This document shows positions 1 to 6,541 of a DNA stretch of 7,537 bases, one piece after another. The DNA lies in contig SLIE01000060.1 in assembly GCA_007135795.1 (NCBI GenBank), positions 1 to 7,537 of the forward strand. The letters run 5' to 3'. The position numbers were made by a program, and so were the translations under genes. Source of the stretch: Desulfobacterales bacterium (lineage in GTDB: Bacteria > Desulfobacterota > Desulfobacteria > Desulfobacterales > Desulfosalsimonadaceae). Numbering within the stretch: the stretch's first letter is position 1; the number at the start of each line of letters is the position of its first letter. Under the pieces are notes generated by a model. It did no database searches. It saw nothing but the letters and a program-made list of their open reading frames with translations, and was not told the origin of the DNA.

Positions 1-1128
1 CGGGTCAAGCCCGATCTGATTCATTGCAATGACTGGATGACAGGATTGATTCCGGGTTACGCCAGACGCATACTCATCCCTTGTTTGTTTACCATACACA
101 ATATTCACACGGTCAAGGCACAACTTTCCCTGATCGAGGATCGTGGAATCGATGCGGCCGATTTCTGGCAGAATCTTTTTTATGAACACATGGCCGGGAC
201 TTACGAAGAAACAAGAGATACAAATCTCGTGGATTTTCTTGTGAGCGGTGTTTTTGGCGCTCACTTCGTCAACACGGTAAGCCCGACGTTCCTACATGAA
301 ATTGTAACCGGAAAACATGATTTTATATCTCCTGCATTGCGCAGGGAACTTGAAAACAAGGTTTCAGCCGGTGTGGCCGAAGGGATATTGAACGCACCGG
401 ATACCTCTTATGATCCCACCCGGGATCCGGATATTTATCGAACCTATTCATTTGAGGATCATTTCGAAAAAAAGCGTGAAAACAAGCGTTTTCTTCAGAG
501 GCAACTCGGGTTGATCGAGGATGTGGAGGCACCTGTCTTTTTCTGGCCGTCCCGCCTCGACCCCGTTCAAAAGGGGTGCCAGTTACTTGCGGATATCCTG
601 TACCATGTCGTATCCAAATACTGGCACCAAAACCTTCAGGTGGTGTTTGTGGCCGGCGGTGTCTTTAAACAGCATTTTGATGCCATCGTATATTTTCATG
701 GTCTTGAAGAACGCGTTTCCGTTCATCCCTTTGACGAATCATTGTCCCGCAAGGCTTATGCAGCATCGGATTTCATTTTGATGCCGTCTTCATTCGAACC
801 CTGTGGTCTTCCCCAGATGATTGCCCCGCGATATGGATCTCTTCCGGTTGCCTATGATACGGGCGGCATACATGACGTGGTCACGCATATGGATGTCGAA
901 CGAAATATCGGCAATGGGTTTTTATTTGAGATTTTCGATACCATGGGTCTTTTCTGGGCAATTGATGAGGCGATGAGATTTTACAATTTGCCGGTTGAAG
1001 TGAAAAATCCACAGATAACGAGGATTATGGAAGAAAGCATCACAATGTTTAATCATGAGATAACTGCTCGCAAGTATATCGAACTTTATGAAAGAATGCT
1101 TCATAGGCCTTTGATTTCCAATTTTTAG
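1..1128 (+). CDS. glgA: Glycogen synthase (GT5 family), 5'-truncated by window edge
   Basis: The reading frame is open from base 1 and ends at TAG 1126-1128, giving 375 residues; family members are usually about 480-500, so roughly 110-130 N-terminal residues, including the KxGGL nucleotide-sugar loop, lie upstream. It transfers glucose from a nucleotide donor (ADP-glucose in most bacteria) to the growing alpha-1,4-glucan in the cytoplasm. Visible family motifs: LIHCNDWMTGLIP near the start (the family's HxhDWhtgL segment), then SRLDPVQKG in the C-terminal Rossmann domain, SSFEPCGLPQM with the conserved Glu at 796-798, and YGSLPVAYDTGG. The linker between the two GT-B domains is at about 440-520. 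The first in-window ATG (37) is internal, not the start. It lies 111 bp upstream of glgB on the same strand, so co-transcription is likely. Donor specificity cannot be read from this part. Family assignment is firm. Confidence 0.95.
   Translation, partial: RVKPDLIHCNDWMTGLIPGYARRILIPCLFTIHNIHTVKAQLSLIEDRGIDAADFWQNLFYEHMAGTYEETRDTNLVDFLVSGVFGAHFVNTVSPTFLHEIVTGKHDFISPALRRELENKVSAGVAEGILNAPDTSYDPTRDPDIYRTYSFEDHFEKKRENKRFLQRQLGLIEDVEAPVFFWPSRLDPVQKGCQLLADILYHVVSKYWHQNLQVVFVAGGVFKQHFDAIVYFHGLEERVSVHPFDESLSRKAYAASDFILMPSSFEPCGLPQMIAPRYGSLPVAYDTGGIHDVVTHMDVERNIGNGFLFEIFDTMGLFWAIDEAMRFYNLPVEVKNPQITRIMEESITMFNHEITARKYIELYERMLHRPLISNF
454..493 (+). promoter_or_regulatory. Candidate -1 ribosomal frameshift cassette inside glgA
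   Basis: In the glgA frame the codons GAA AAA AAG form the slippery heptamer A AAA AAG (468-474). A Shine-Dalgarno-like GAGGA (454-458) lies 9 nt upstream, and a perfect 6-bp hairpin follows after 3 nt: GAAAAC (478-483), loop AAGC, GTTTTC (488-493). After a -1 slip the next codons are GCG and then TGA (477-479). This is the arrangement known from E. coli dnaX. The hairpin is short and AT-rich, and lysines are common in this linker in GlgA proteins, so coincidence is quite possible. Confidence 0.25.
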
Positions 1129-1168
1129 AAAAGCCATGGGGGGGACTTTATCCTTTCTCCTTATCTGT

Positions 1169-1184
1169 TTGTGTAATGACACAA
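1169..1184. promoter_or_regulatory. Short palindrome in the glgA-glgB gap, possible operator
   Basis: TTGTGT (1169-1174) and ACACAA (1179-1184) form a perfect 6-bp inverted repeat with a 4-bp spacer. The half-sites resemble those of CRP/FNR-superfamily regulators, but the overall spacing (16 bp) matches neither the CRP (TGTGA-N6-TCACA) nor the FNR (TTGAT-N4-ATCAA) geometry. No clear -35/-10 pair was found next to it. It may be a regulator site or chance. Confidence 0.2.
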
Positions 1185-1223
1185 TACAAAGCATTTCAGG
1201 TATGAAAACCGCTTATTGATTGC

Positions 1224-1228
1224 AGGAG
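1224..1228 (+). promoter_or_regulatory. Ribosome binding site deciding the glgB start
   Basis: AGGAG is the only good Shine-Dalgarno in the gap. It lies 11 nt before ATG 1240, 2 nt before ATG 1231 (too close) and downstream of TTG 1216, so it favours ATG 1240. The 11-nt spacing is longer than ideal. Confidence 0.5.
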
Positions 1229-1239
1229 CGATGATTGAA

Positions 1240-3270
1240 ATGACAAAAGATAAAAATACAATTCGTGCAACAATAATTCACAGGTTGATCGAGGCGGACT
1301 CCTATCTAAAGCCTTATGAGCCCATTCTTCGACAGCGTTTGGAAAATATAGACAATACGGAAACCCGTTTGATTGGGGATGAGAAAAAGATTCTGGATTT
1401 TGCGCTCGGGCATTTATATTTCGGACTTCACTTTGAAAATGGGAAATGGGTGTTTCGGGAATGGGCGCCAAATGCCGAAGCCATTTTTCTCATAGGGGAT
1501 TTCACCAATTGGATGGAAGATACGGAATATGCCCTAAAGAAGGATAACGAGACCGGGCAGTGGGAGATCCGGCTGTCTGCTGACAGCCTTTCCCACGGAG
1601 ACCTTTACAGGTTGCGGGTGCACTGGGCCGGCGGGAGCGGTGACAGGATCCCGGCATATGCCGGACGTGTTGTCCGGGATCCTGAAACTCTGATTTTTAA
1701 TGCGCAGGCCTGGTTTCCGGAAAAGCCTTACACATGGAAGATCAAGGATTTCAAAGTGCCGAAGCGACCGCTTCTGATCTATGAAGCCCATGTCGGCATG
1801 GCCCAGGAAGCGGAAAAAATCGGGACATATACCGAATTCAGGGAGAACGTGCTCCCCCGTATTGTAAAAGCCGGGTACAATACCATCCAGCTGATGGCCA
1901 TACAGGAACATCCCTATTATGGCTCATTCGGCTACCAGGTATCGAGTTTTTTCGCGCCATCCTCCAAGTTTGGCACGCCTGAAGAATTAAAAGCCCTTGT
2001 CGATGCCGCCCATGAAGCCGGATTGGCGGTTATTATGGACATTGTTCACTCCCACGCCGTTTCAAACGAGGTTGAGGGGCTCTCAAAATTCGACGGCACT
2101 ACCTACCAGTATTTTCATATTGGCGACAGAGGAACGCACGTGGCTTGGGGGTCACGTCTTTTCGATTACAGCAAGCATGAGGTCGTGCACTTTCTCCTCT
2201 CCAATTGCCGTTACTGGCTGGATAACTTCGGGTTCGACGGTTTTCGGTTTGACGGCATCACCAGCATGTTGTATCTGCATCACGGCCTGGAAAAGGCTTT
2301 TTCCGCGTATGATGATTATTTTGACGATATGGTGGATGAAAGCGCGCTTGCTTATTTGTCGCTTGCAAATAAGGTTATCAAGGAATTAAGGCCGGATGCC
2401 ATATGCATCGCCGAAGACATGAGTGGCATGCCGACGTTGGCAACGCCGTTGGAAGATGGTGGTATCGGCTTTGATTACCGTTTTGCAATGGGTGTTCCGG
2501 ACCATTGGATACGGATGATAAAGGAGTACAGGGACGAAGACTGGCCCATAGGGCATCTCTGGTATGAATTGAATAATCGGAGAAGAGAAGAAAAGACGAT
2601 AAGCTATGCAGAATCGCATGACCAGGCACTGGTGGGGGATCAGACAATCATCTTTCGTCTTGCAGGTTCTTATATGTACGAACATATGCACAAGGATGAT
2701 CCGAATATAACGGTTGACCGTGCCATTGCACTGCATAAGATGATTCGGCTGATTACACTTGCGACCGCAGGGCATGGGTACCTCAATTTTATGGGCAATG
2801 AATTTGGTCACCCCGAATGGATTGATTTTCCAAGAAAAGAAAACAACTGGTCATATAAATATGCACGCCGGCAGTGGTCGCTTTTAGACAATAATGAGTT
2901 GAAATATCAGTATCTCGGAAATTTTGACAAGCAAATGATTGAGATCGCGACAAGATTTTCTTTTCCGGAAGAATCGGGACCGAATCTGCTATCTCTGCAT
3001 GATGAGGATAATGTTATTGCGTTTGAGCGAAAATCTCTTGTTTTTCTATTTAATTTCAATCCCACGGTTTCCTTCACGGATTACGCAATCCCAGCAGCCC
3101 CAGGAAAATACAAGCTTATTTGTGATTCGGATGATTTTTCCTTTGGTGGGCATGGCCGGCTGGAAACTGGAAAAACGCACTTTACGATGAAGGATCATGG
3201 AACAGGGCAAAATTATTTACAGTTGTACCTTCCCACGCGAACGGCAATGATCCTGCAACCATATGATTGA
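1240..3270 (+). CDS. glgB: 1,4-alpha-glucan branching enzyme, eukaryotic-type (GH13_8)
   Basis: Cuts alpha-1,4-glucan and rejoins the fragment as an alpha-1,6 branch, completing glycogen with GlgA in the cytoplasm. From ATG 1240 it is 676 residues. Domains in order: N-terminal helical lead (about 1-65), CBM48 beta-sandwich with REWAPNAEAIFLIGDFTNW (about 70-150), GH13 barrel (about 175-570), C-terminal beta domain ending PTRTAMILQ. Catalytic residues are present: nucleophile D338 in GFRFDGI, acid/base E392 in CIAEDMSG, and third acid D461 in AESHDQAL; region I is DIVHSH (267-272). Phrases such as YEAHVG, FGYQVSSFFA, LNFMGNEFGHPEWIDFPR and IAFER are those of human and plant branching enzymes, not of E. 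coli-type GlgB. ATG 1240 is chosen for its Shine-Dalgarno; ATG 1231 (679 aa) and TTG 1216 (684 aa) are in frame. Intact, no missing key residue. Confidence 0.97.
   Translation: MTKDKNTIRATIIHRLIEADSYLKPYEPILRQRLENIDNTETRLIGDEKKILDFALGHLYFGLHFENGKWVFREWAPNAEAIFLIGDFTNWMEDTEYALKKDNETGQWEIRLSADSLSHGDLYRLRVHWAGGSGDRIPAYAGRVVRDPETLIFNAQAWFPEKPYTWKIKDFKVPKRPLLIYEAHVGMAQEAEKIGTYTEFRENVLPRIVKAGYNTIQLMAIQEHPYYGSFGYQVSSFFAPSSKFGTPEELKALVDAAHEAGLAVIMDIVHSHAVSNEVEGLSKFDGTTYQYFHIGDRGTHVAWGSRLFDYSKHEVVHFLLSNCRYWLDNFGFDGFRFDGITSMLYLHHGLEKAFSAYDDYFDDMVDESALAYLSLANKVIKELRPDAICIAEDMSGMPTLATPLEDGGIGFDYRFAMGVPDHWIRMIKEYRDEDWPIGHLWYELNNRRREEKTISYAESHDQALVGDQTIIFRLAGSYMYEHMHKDDPNITVDRAIALHKMIRLITLATAGHGYLNFMGNEFGHPEWIDFPRKENNWSYKYARRQWSLLDNNELKYQYLGNFDKQMIEIATRFSFPEESGPNLLSLHDEDNVIAFERKSLVFLFNFNPTVSFTDYAIPAAPGKYKLICDSDDFSFGGHGRLETGKTHFTMKDHGTGQNYLQLYLPTRTAMILQPYD
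1644..1684. repeat. Perfect inverted repeat with nested palindrome inside glgB
   Basis: CAGGATCCCGG (1644-1654) is the exact reverse complement of CCGGGATCCTG (1674-1684), with a 19-nt loop. Overlapping the left arm is a perfect 14-bp palindrome, CCGGCATATGCCGG (1651-1664). The two structures would compete. They lie in the coding region for the CBM48/barrel junction (RIPAYAGRVVRDP). No function is known. Confidence 0.5.
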
Positions 3271-3300
3271 TAAGAAACGACGGCAGGATCGGAAGATTGC
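3244..3300 (+). repeat. Bulged stem-loop spanning the glgB stop codon
   Basis: GCAATGATCCTGC (3244-3256) pairs with GCAGGATC (3283-3290) and, after a 5-nt bulge GGAAG, with ATTGC (3296-3300). This gives 13 base pairs around a 26-nt loop that contains the glgB stop. There is no U-run after it, so it is not a classic intrinsic terminator. It could protect the 3' end of the glg transcript. Confidence 0.4.
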
Positions 3301-3304
3301 TTGG

Positions 3305-3322
3305 GTGGGACGCTCCACTTTT
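3305..3322 (+). terminator. Weak terminator-like hairpin after glgB
   Basis: GTGGG (3305-3309) pairs with TCCAC (3314-3318) through four Watson-Crick pairs and one G-T wobble around a 4-nt loop, followed by TTTT (3319-3322). It starts 35 nt past the glgB stop. The stem is short and the U-run is only four bases, so termination would be partial at best. Confidence 0.3.
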
Positions 3323-3341
3323 GGCATCAGGTATTGATTAC

Positions 3342-3371
3342 TTCATAAAAGTTCAATATCTGTGTTATACG
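3342..3371 (+). promoter_or_regulatory. Weak sigma70-like promoter for the repeat protein
   Basis: TTCATA (3342-3347) and TATACG (3366-3371) are each a 4/6 match to the -35 and -10 consensus, with an 18-bp spacer. The position fits transcription starting close to the hairpin at 3370-3425. The matches are too weak to be sure. Confidence 0.2.
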
Positions 3372-3425
3372 TAATCCCTCAGAAGCTCACGTACACTTAA
3401 GTACGCTGACATATTCGGGATTCCG
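3370..3425. repeat. 56-nt imperfect intergenic hairpin
   Basis: Three nested stems: CGTAATCCC (3370-3378) with GGGATTCCG (3417-3425), 8 of 9 pairs; TCAG (3379-3382) with CTGA (3406-3409), with a 7-nt bulge on the right; CGTAC (3390-3394) with GTACG (3401-3405), with a 7-nt bulge on the left. The loop is ACTTAA. There is no U-run, so a terminator is unlikely. It may be a dispersed palindromic repeat or a structured leader for the gene starting at 3495; only one copy lies in this window. Confidence 0.45.
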
Positions 3426-3494
3426 CAAGCATTGATCGTGAACTTTTTACAAAACTGTCTGATCGCGATTTTAACGGGCGCATTAATCCTGCTT

Positions 3495-4175
3495 ATGAAT
3501 TTATTACATCACATTGTCTTTTTATCCATCATTATTTGCGGGGCGACAAATATAGCTGCGGATCCTATCCCGACTTCATTTGATATCAATGGCAGAAATG
3601 GTGTTGTCGATGACCTGATCGATATTCATGTGATGGACCGGGAGATAATAGCCGTACGTGAAGGTGTGGCCATACACAGGGAACTCCTGGGAGTGCGGGA
3701 GGAAGTTCTATGGAAGGGAGCCCGGGGGCATGTCGGTGCCGTACTGACGGACAGGCGGTTGCTTGCGGTATCTGCAACAATTCCGGGATGGCGGGATCAG
3801 GCACTCCGTATCGAGGAGGTCTCGGAAGATCTCGGAAGAGAGATCCTGGTGTCCGATTTTCTGGTAATGGCAATATTGCCGAAGCGACTTATTTTGTTTG
3901 ACGGATTGGCAAATGATTGGGTAAAAATGAATATCCCCCTGCATGATCCTGTTGAGCAAGCCGTGCTGGAAAATTTTGTCGCGGCAATTATCACGGAAAA
4001 ACAGGTTTACGGAATTGCCGCTCGCAGAGGACGTTTCGTTAAAGAGCGACTCCATATCAATGAACGTATTTTATCCATAACCTCCCGCCCGCATTCCATC
4101 AGCATCCGAACCAATCGACGGTTGCTTGTATTTCGGTCACGCAGTCCGTTTTGGGATACCCTCACCTTGCGGTAA
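3495..4175 (+). CDS. Exported protein of unknown function with five ~40-residue repeats (beta-propeller-like)
   Basis: I do not recognise a named family. From ATG 3495 it has 226 residues: a hydrophobic N-terminus (MNLLHHIVFLSIIICGA) with a likely Sec cleavage near TNIAA, so the mature protein is probably periplasmic. Cys15 lacks a proper lipobox (preceded by Ile). The rest consists of five repeats anchored at residues 48, 86, 129, 168 and 207, each with the shape hydrophobic-strand, T-D/E/N-R/K, RLLAV-like strand, then an aromatic or His exactly 13 residues after the anchor (H, W, W, F, W). Spacing of 38-43 residues and all-beta character suggest a five-bladed propeller. The frame also opens at TTG 3432 (247 aa) and GTG 3438, but that would place a second hydrophobic stretch before the signal peptide; no start has a good Shine-Dalgarno. 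It follows glgB after a gap with terminator-like structure, so a role in glycogen metabolism is not implied. Confidence 0.75.
   Translation: MNLLHHIVFLSIIICGATNIAADPIPTSFDINGRNGVVDDLIDIHVMDREIIAVREGVAIHRELLGVREEVLWKGARGHVGAVLTDRRLLAVSATIPGWRDQALRIEEVSEDLGREILVSDFLVMAILPKRLILFDGLANDWVKMNIPLHDPVEQAVLENFVAAIITEKQVYGIAARRGRFVKERLHINERILSITSRPHSISIRTNRRLLVFRSRSPFWDTLTLR
3820..3839 (+). repeat. Perfect 10-bp tandem duplication in the repeat-protein gene
   Basis: TCTCGGAAGA occurs twice back to back (3820-3829, 3830-3839), coding for the VSEDLGR linker between the second and third protein repeats. The unit is not a multiple of three, so gain or loss of one copy would shift the frame. Confidence 0.6.
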
Positions 4176-4181
4176 TGAAGA

Positions 4182-6425
4182 TCAAACTGTCTCGCGCCTC
4201 TTTTTCAGTTTATCAGGGTTGTTCCCCTCGGGTTTCGCTTTAATCCGGGCTTGCCGGATTTGCAGACCGAAGAGTCCCAGATAGATCAGAACGCCAATAA
4301 TTTGAAGCGTCTCCCGACCTAAGGGCATATGTGTTTCCAGGATGCCGGGTCTGAAGGTGATGATAAAAACAGCAAGCAGGATCAATCGTTCATACCAGTG
4401 GCAGTGTCTGACCAGATATCCCTGAATGGCGGAAGCGAAGGCGAACATGGCGATTAAACCGGCAAAAAAGACCCAGGTAATTTTGGGGATACTATCCAGC
4501 CAGATAATCTGCCCTGTCTCGGTCAAGCCGGAGATCATGAGAATTTCAGTGTTAAAGATAAAAATGAAGGGCAAAACAGCCGTGCGCATATCATAGGTAA
4601 ATCCCTGGATGCCGGTTTTGATGGGATCGCTTCCGGCGATTGCGGCACCCGCATAGGCGGCCAGTCCGACTGGCGGGGTATCATCAGCCAGGATGCCAAA
4701 ATAAAAGACAAACAGATGAGCGGCAATAATGGGAAATACCAGGCCGGCATCAGCACCCAACTGAACAATGACGGGTGCTGTCAATGTGGCCATGACGATA
4801 TAATTGGCGGTAGTGGGCATTCCCATGCCCAGTATCAGGCAGGTTGTGGCGGTGAATATCAGCATAAGCACGATATTGCCCATGGAAATGACATCGATCA
4901 GGGTAATGAATCTGCCCACCAGGCCGGTGATGGTGACCACGCCCACAATGATGCCGGCTGTCGCCGTGGCAATGCCAACCGAAATCATGTTTTTGGCACC
5001 GGCGATCAACCCGTCCCAAATATCTTGCAATCCGGAGAAAAAGGCGTGGCCGAGAAACTGTTTCAAATTCAGATCCGGGTCCAGGGTTCCTGCTTTTTTA
5101 CGGACACCCAGGCTCAGAAAGGCGATTATCGGCCTTTGCAGAAACATGATTACCAGCAGGGATTCTATGGCCATTAATGCTGCAGTCACGGGAGAGCGTC
5201 GGAAAACAACCAGGTACCAGAGCAGGACCATCAGGGGAATGATAAAATGACAGCCACGAAGCAAAGTCTTTAAAAATTTGGGCAGATCTTTCTTGGGCAT
5301 GGCTTTCAGGTCAAGTTTCAAAGCTTCCAGATGAACCACGTAAAACAGGGTAAGGTAGGAGAGCAGGGCCGGAAGTAAAGCAGCCCGGACCACGTCGAGG
5401 TAGGGGAGCCCGATTATTTCGGCCATGATAAAGGCGGCCGCTCCCATGATTGGCGGCATTAACTGACCATTGGTGCTTGCGGCGACTTCCACTGCCGCAG
5501 CTTTGTATGCCGGGAATCCAAGCTTTTTCATCAGGGGGATGGTGAAAGTGCCGGTGGTTACGGTATTGGCAATCGAGGACCCGGAGACCAATCCCGTCAA
5601 TCCTGAAGCGGCAACTGCTGCTTTTGCGGGTCCCCCCCTGTAACCGCCCAAGGCGGAAAATGCCACGTCGATAAAATACTTTCCGCCTCCGGCCTTGTCC
5701 AACAAGGCACCGAACAGGACAAACAAAAATACGAAATCCGTGGCCACGCCCAGCGGTACCCCGAAAATGCCGGTGGTGGACAGGTACATGTCGCTGATTA
5801 CAAAATCCAGGGGAATGCCCCTGTGGCGTAGTATTTCAGGAAGATGAGGACCTGCGAAGTTATAAAGCAAAAAGAGAGCAGCCAGAACAGCCAGGGCGGG
5901 ACCCAGGCATCTGCGCGCCGCTTCCAGCAGGAGCACGATTAAAAAGGTTCCCATCACGATATCCATCGTGGACGGCATCCCCTGGCGAAAAATCAGATTT
6001 TCATAATCCCACCAGATATACAGGGCAGATGCAGTTGCCAGTACGGCAAAGACGATATCGTATAATGGAATGTAGGAGCGGATCTGTTTTCCGGAATAAC
6101 CAGGAAGTATTTTTCCGATCCACCTCACCCAGAACGGAGGTTTAAGTTGATTGTAAGCCGGGTAAGCCAAAAACGCCAGGCAGATGGCAAAACCCAGGTG
6201 CCAGGCTCTGGCGATATGAGAGTTTATGGGGTGATAGGCAATATAGATCTGATATCCGGACCATAGCAGGCAAAGCAGGATAATGACGGCATAAGCGCTT
6301 CTGTTTTTTGGTGTTCTCGGCCCGGCTTCGACCACAGTCACGATATCATCCGGGAGCTTTCCCGCTTCGATTAGTTTTTCTGTTCCATTATTGTTTGCGG
6401 ATTGATCCGGACGCCCCATAAACAT
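4182..6425 (-). CDS. TRAP transporter permease, fused 4TM/12TM subunits (TAXI type)
   Basis: Inner-membrane permease that imports a solute, delivered by a periplasmic binding protein, using an ion gradient. The 747 residues combine the small (DctQ-like) and large (DctM-like) TRAP subunits. After a hydrophilic N-terminus of about 42 residues come several membrane helices, then the DctM-like core with family signatures: GGPAKAAVAASGLTGLVSGS (264-283), TFTIPLMKKLGFP (293-305), AASTNGQLMPPIMGAAAF (315-332), LGMGMPTTANYI (532-543) and FYFGILADDTPPVGLAAYAG (574-593). Two or three more helices follow (about 645-725) before a basic tail. ATG 6425 is preceded by AAGGA 4 nt away; ATG 6419 is also possible. 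It is the downstream gene of a pair with the TAXI binding protein, separated by a structured 171 bp leader. It ends 6 bp from the convergent gene at 3495-4175 with no evident terminator. The substrate cannot be inferred; known TAXI systems favour organic acids such as glutamate or 2-oxoglutarate. Confidence 0.95.
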   Translation of the reverse strand: MFMGRPDQSANNNGTEKLIEAGKLPDDIVTVVEAGPRTPKNRSAYAVIILLCLLWSGYQIYIAYHPINSHIARAWHLGFAICLAFLAYPAYNQLKPPFWVRWIGKILPGYSGKQIRSYIPLYDIVFAVLATASALYIWWDYENLIFRQGMPSTMDIVMGTFLIVLLLEAARRCLGPALAVLAALFLLYNFAGPHLPEILRHRGIPLDFVISDMYLSTTGIFGVPLGVATDFVFLFVLFGALLDKAGGGKYFIDVAFSALGGYRGGPAKAAVAASGLTGLVSGSSIANTVTTGTFTIPLMKKLGFPAYKAAAVEVAASTNGQLMPPIMGAAAFIMAEIIGLPYLDVVRAALLPALLSYLTLFYVVHLEALKLDLKAMPKKDLPKFLKTLLRGCHFIIPLMVLLWYLVVFRRSPVTAALMAIESLLVIMFLQRPIIAFLSLGVRKKAGTLDPDLNLKQFLGHAFFSGLQDIWDGLIAGAKNMISVGIATATAGIIVGVVTITGLVGRFITLIDVISMGNIVLMLIFTATTCLILGMGMPTTANYIVMATLTAPVIVQLGADAGLVFPIIAAHLFVFYFGILADDTPPVGLAAYAGAAIAGSDPIKTGIQGFTYDMRTAVLPFIFIFNTEILMISGLTETGQIIWLDSIPKITWVFFAGLIAMFAFASAIQGYLVRHCHWYERLILLAVFIITFRPGILETHMPLGRETLQIIGVLIYLGLFGLQIRQARIKAKPEGNNPDKLKKRRETV

Positions 6426-6429
6426 AACT

Positions 6430-6434
6430 TCCTT
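6430..6434 (-). promoter_or_regulatory. Ribosome binding site of the TRAP permease
   Basis: AAGGA on the minus strand lies 4 nt before ATG 6425 and 10 nt before ATG 6419. It supports either start, slightly favouring 6425. Confidence 0.5.
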
Positions 6435-6482
6435 GATTCATGTGCACAGTACGAACGATAAGGTGGAAGGGCCAAAATGTAA

Positions 6483-6521
6483 CGCTCAGGGTATGCAGAC
6501 AAAACAATCCTGTCCTGAGCG
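6483..6521 (-). repeat. Second stem-loop in the binding protein-permease leader
   Basis: CGCTCAGG (6483-6490) and CCTGAGCG (6514-6521) form a perfect 8-bp stem, extendable by two G-T wobbles and one A-T pair. On the minus strand it is followed by TTACATTTT. It lies about 58 nt before the permease start, and the U-tract is interrupted, so it may be a processing or stability element as well as a weak terminator. Confidence 0.45.
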
Positions 6522-6541
6522 GGAAGTTGCGAAATTGTAAA

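Noticed and set aside
1138..1144. Run of seven G after glgA, considered as a phase-variation tract
   Set aside because: It lies 9 bases past the glgA stop in a gap and is short; no promoter spacing or frame depends on it.
2386..2811. Minus-strand open frame of 141 codons opposite glgB
   Set aside because: It lies wholly antisense to the conserved GH13 barrel and its Cys/His/Pro-rich translation looks non-coding.
3432..3494. N-terminal extension of the repeat protein to TTG 3432 or GTG 3438
   Set aside because: It would put an extra hydrophobic segment before a normal signal peptide, has no Shine-Dalgarno, and would start only 6-12 bases after the 56-nt hairpin.
4716..5250. Two overlapping plus-strand open frames (153 and 148 codons) opposite the TRAP permease
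   Set aside because: Low-complexity Gly/His/Asn-rich or Met/Pro-rich translations antisense to conserved DctM segments; no ribosome binding site or domain.
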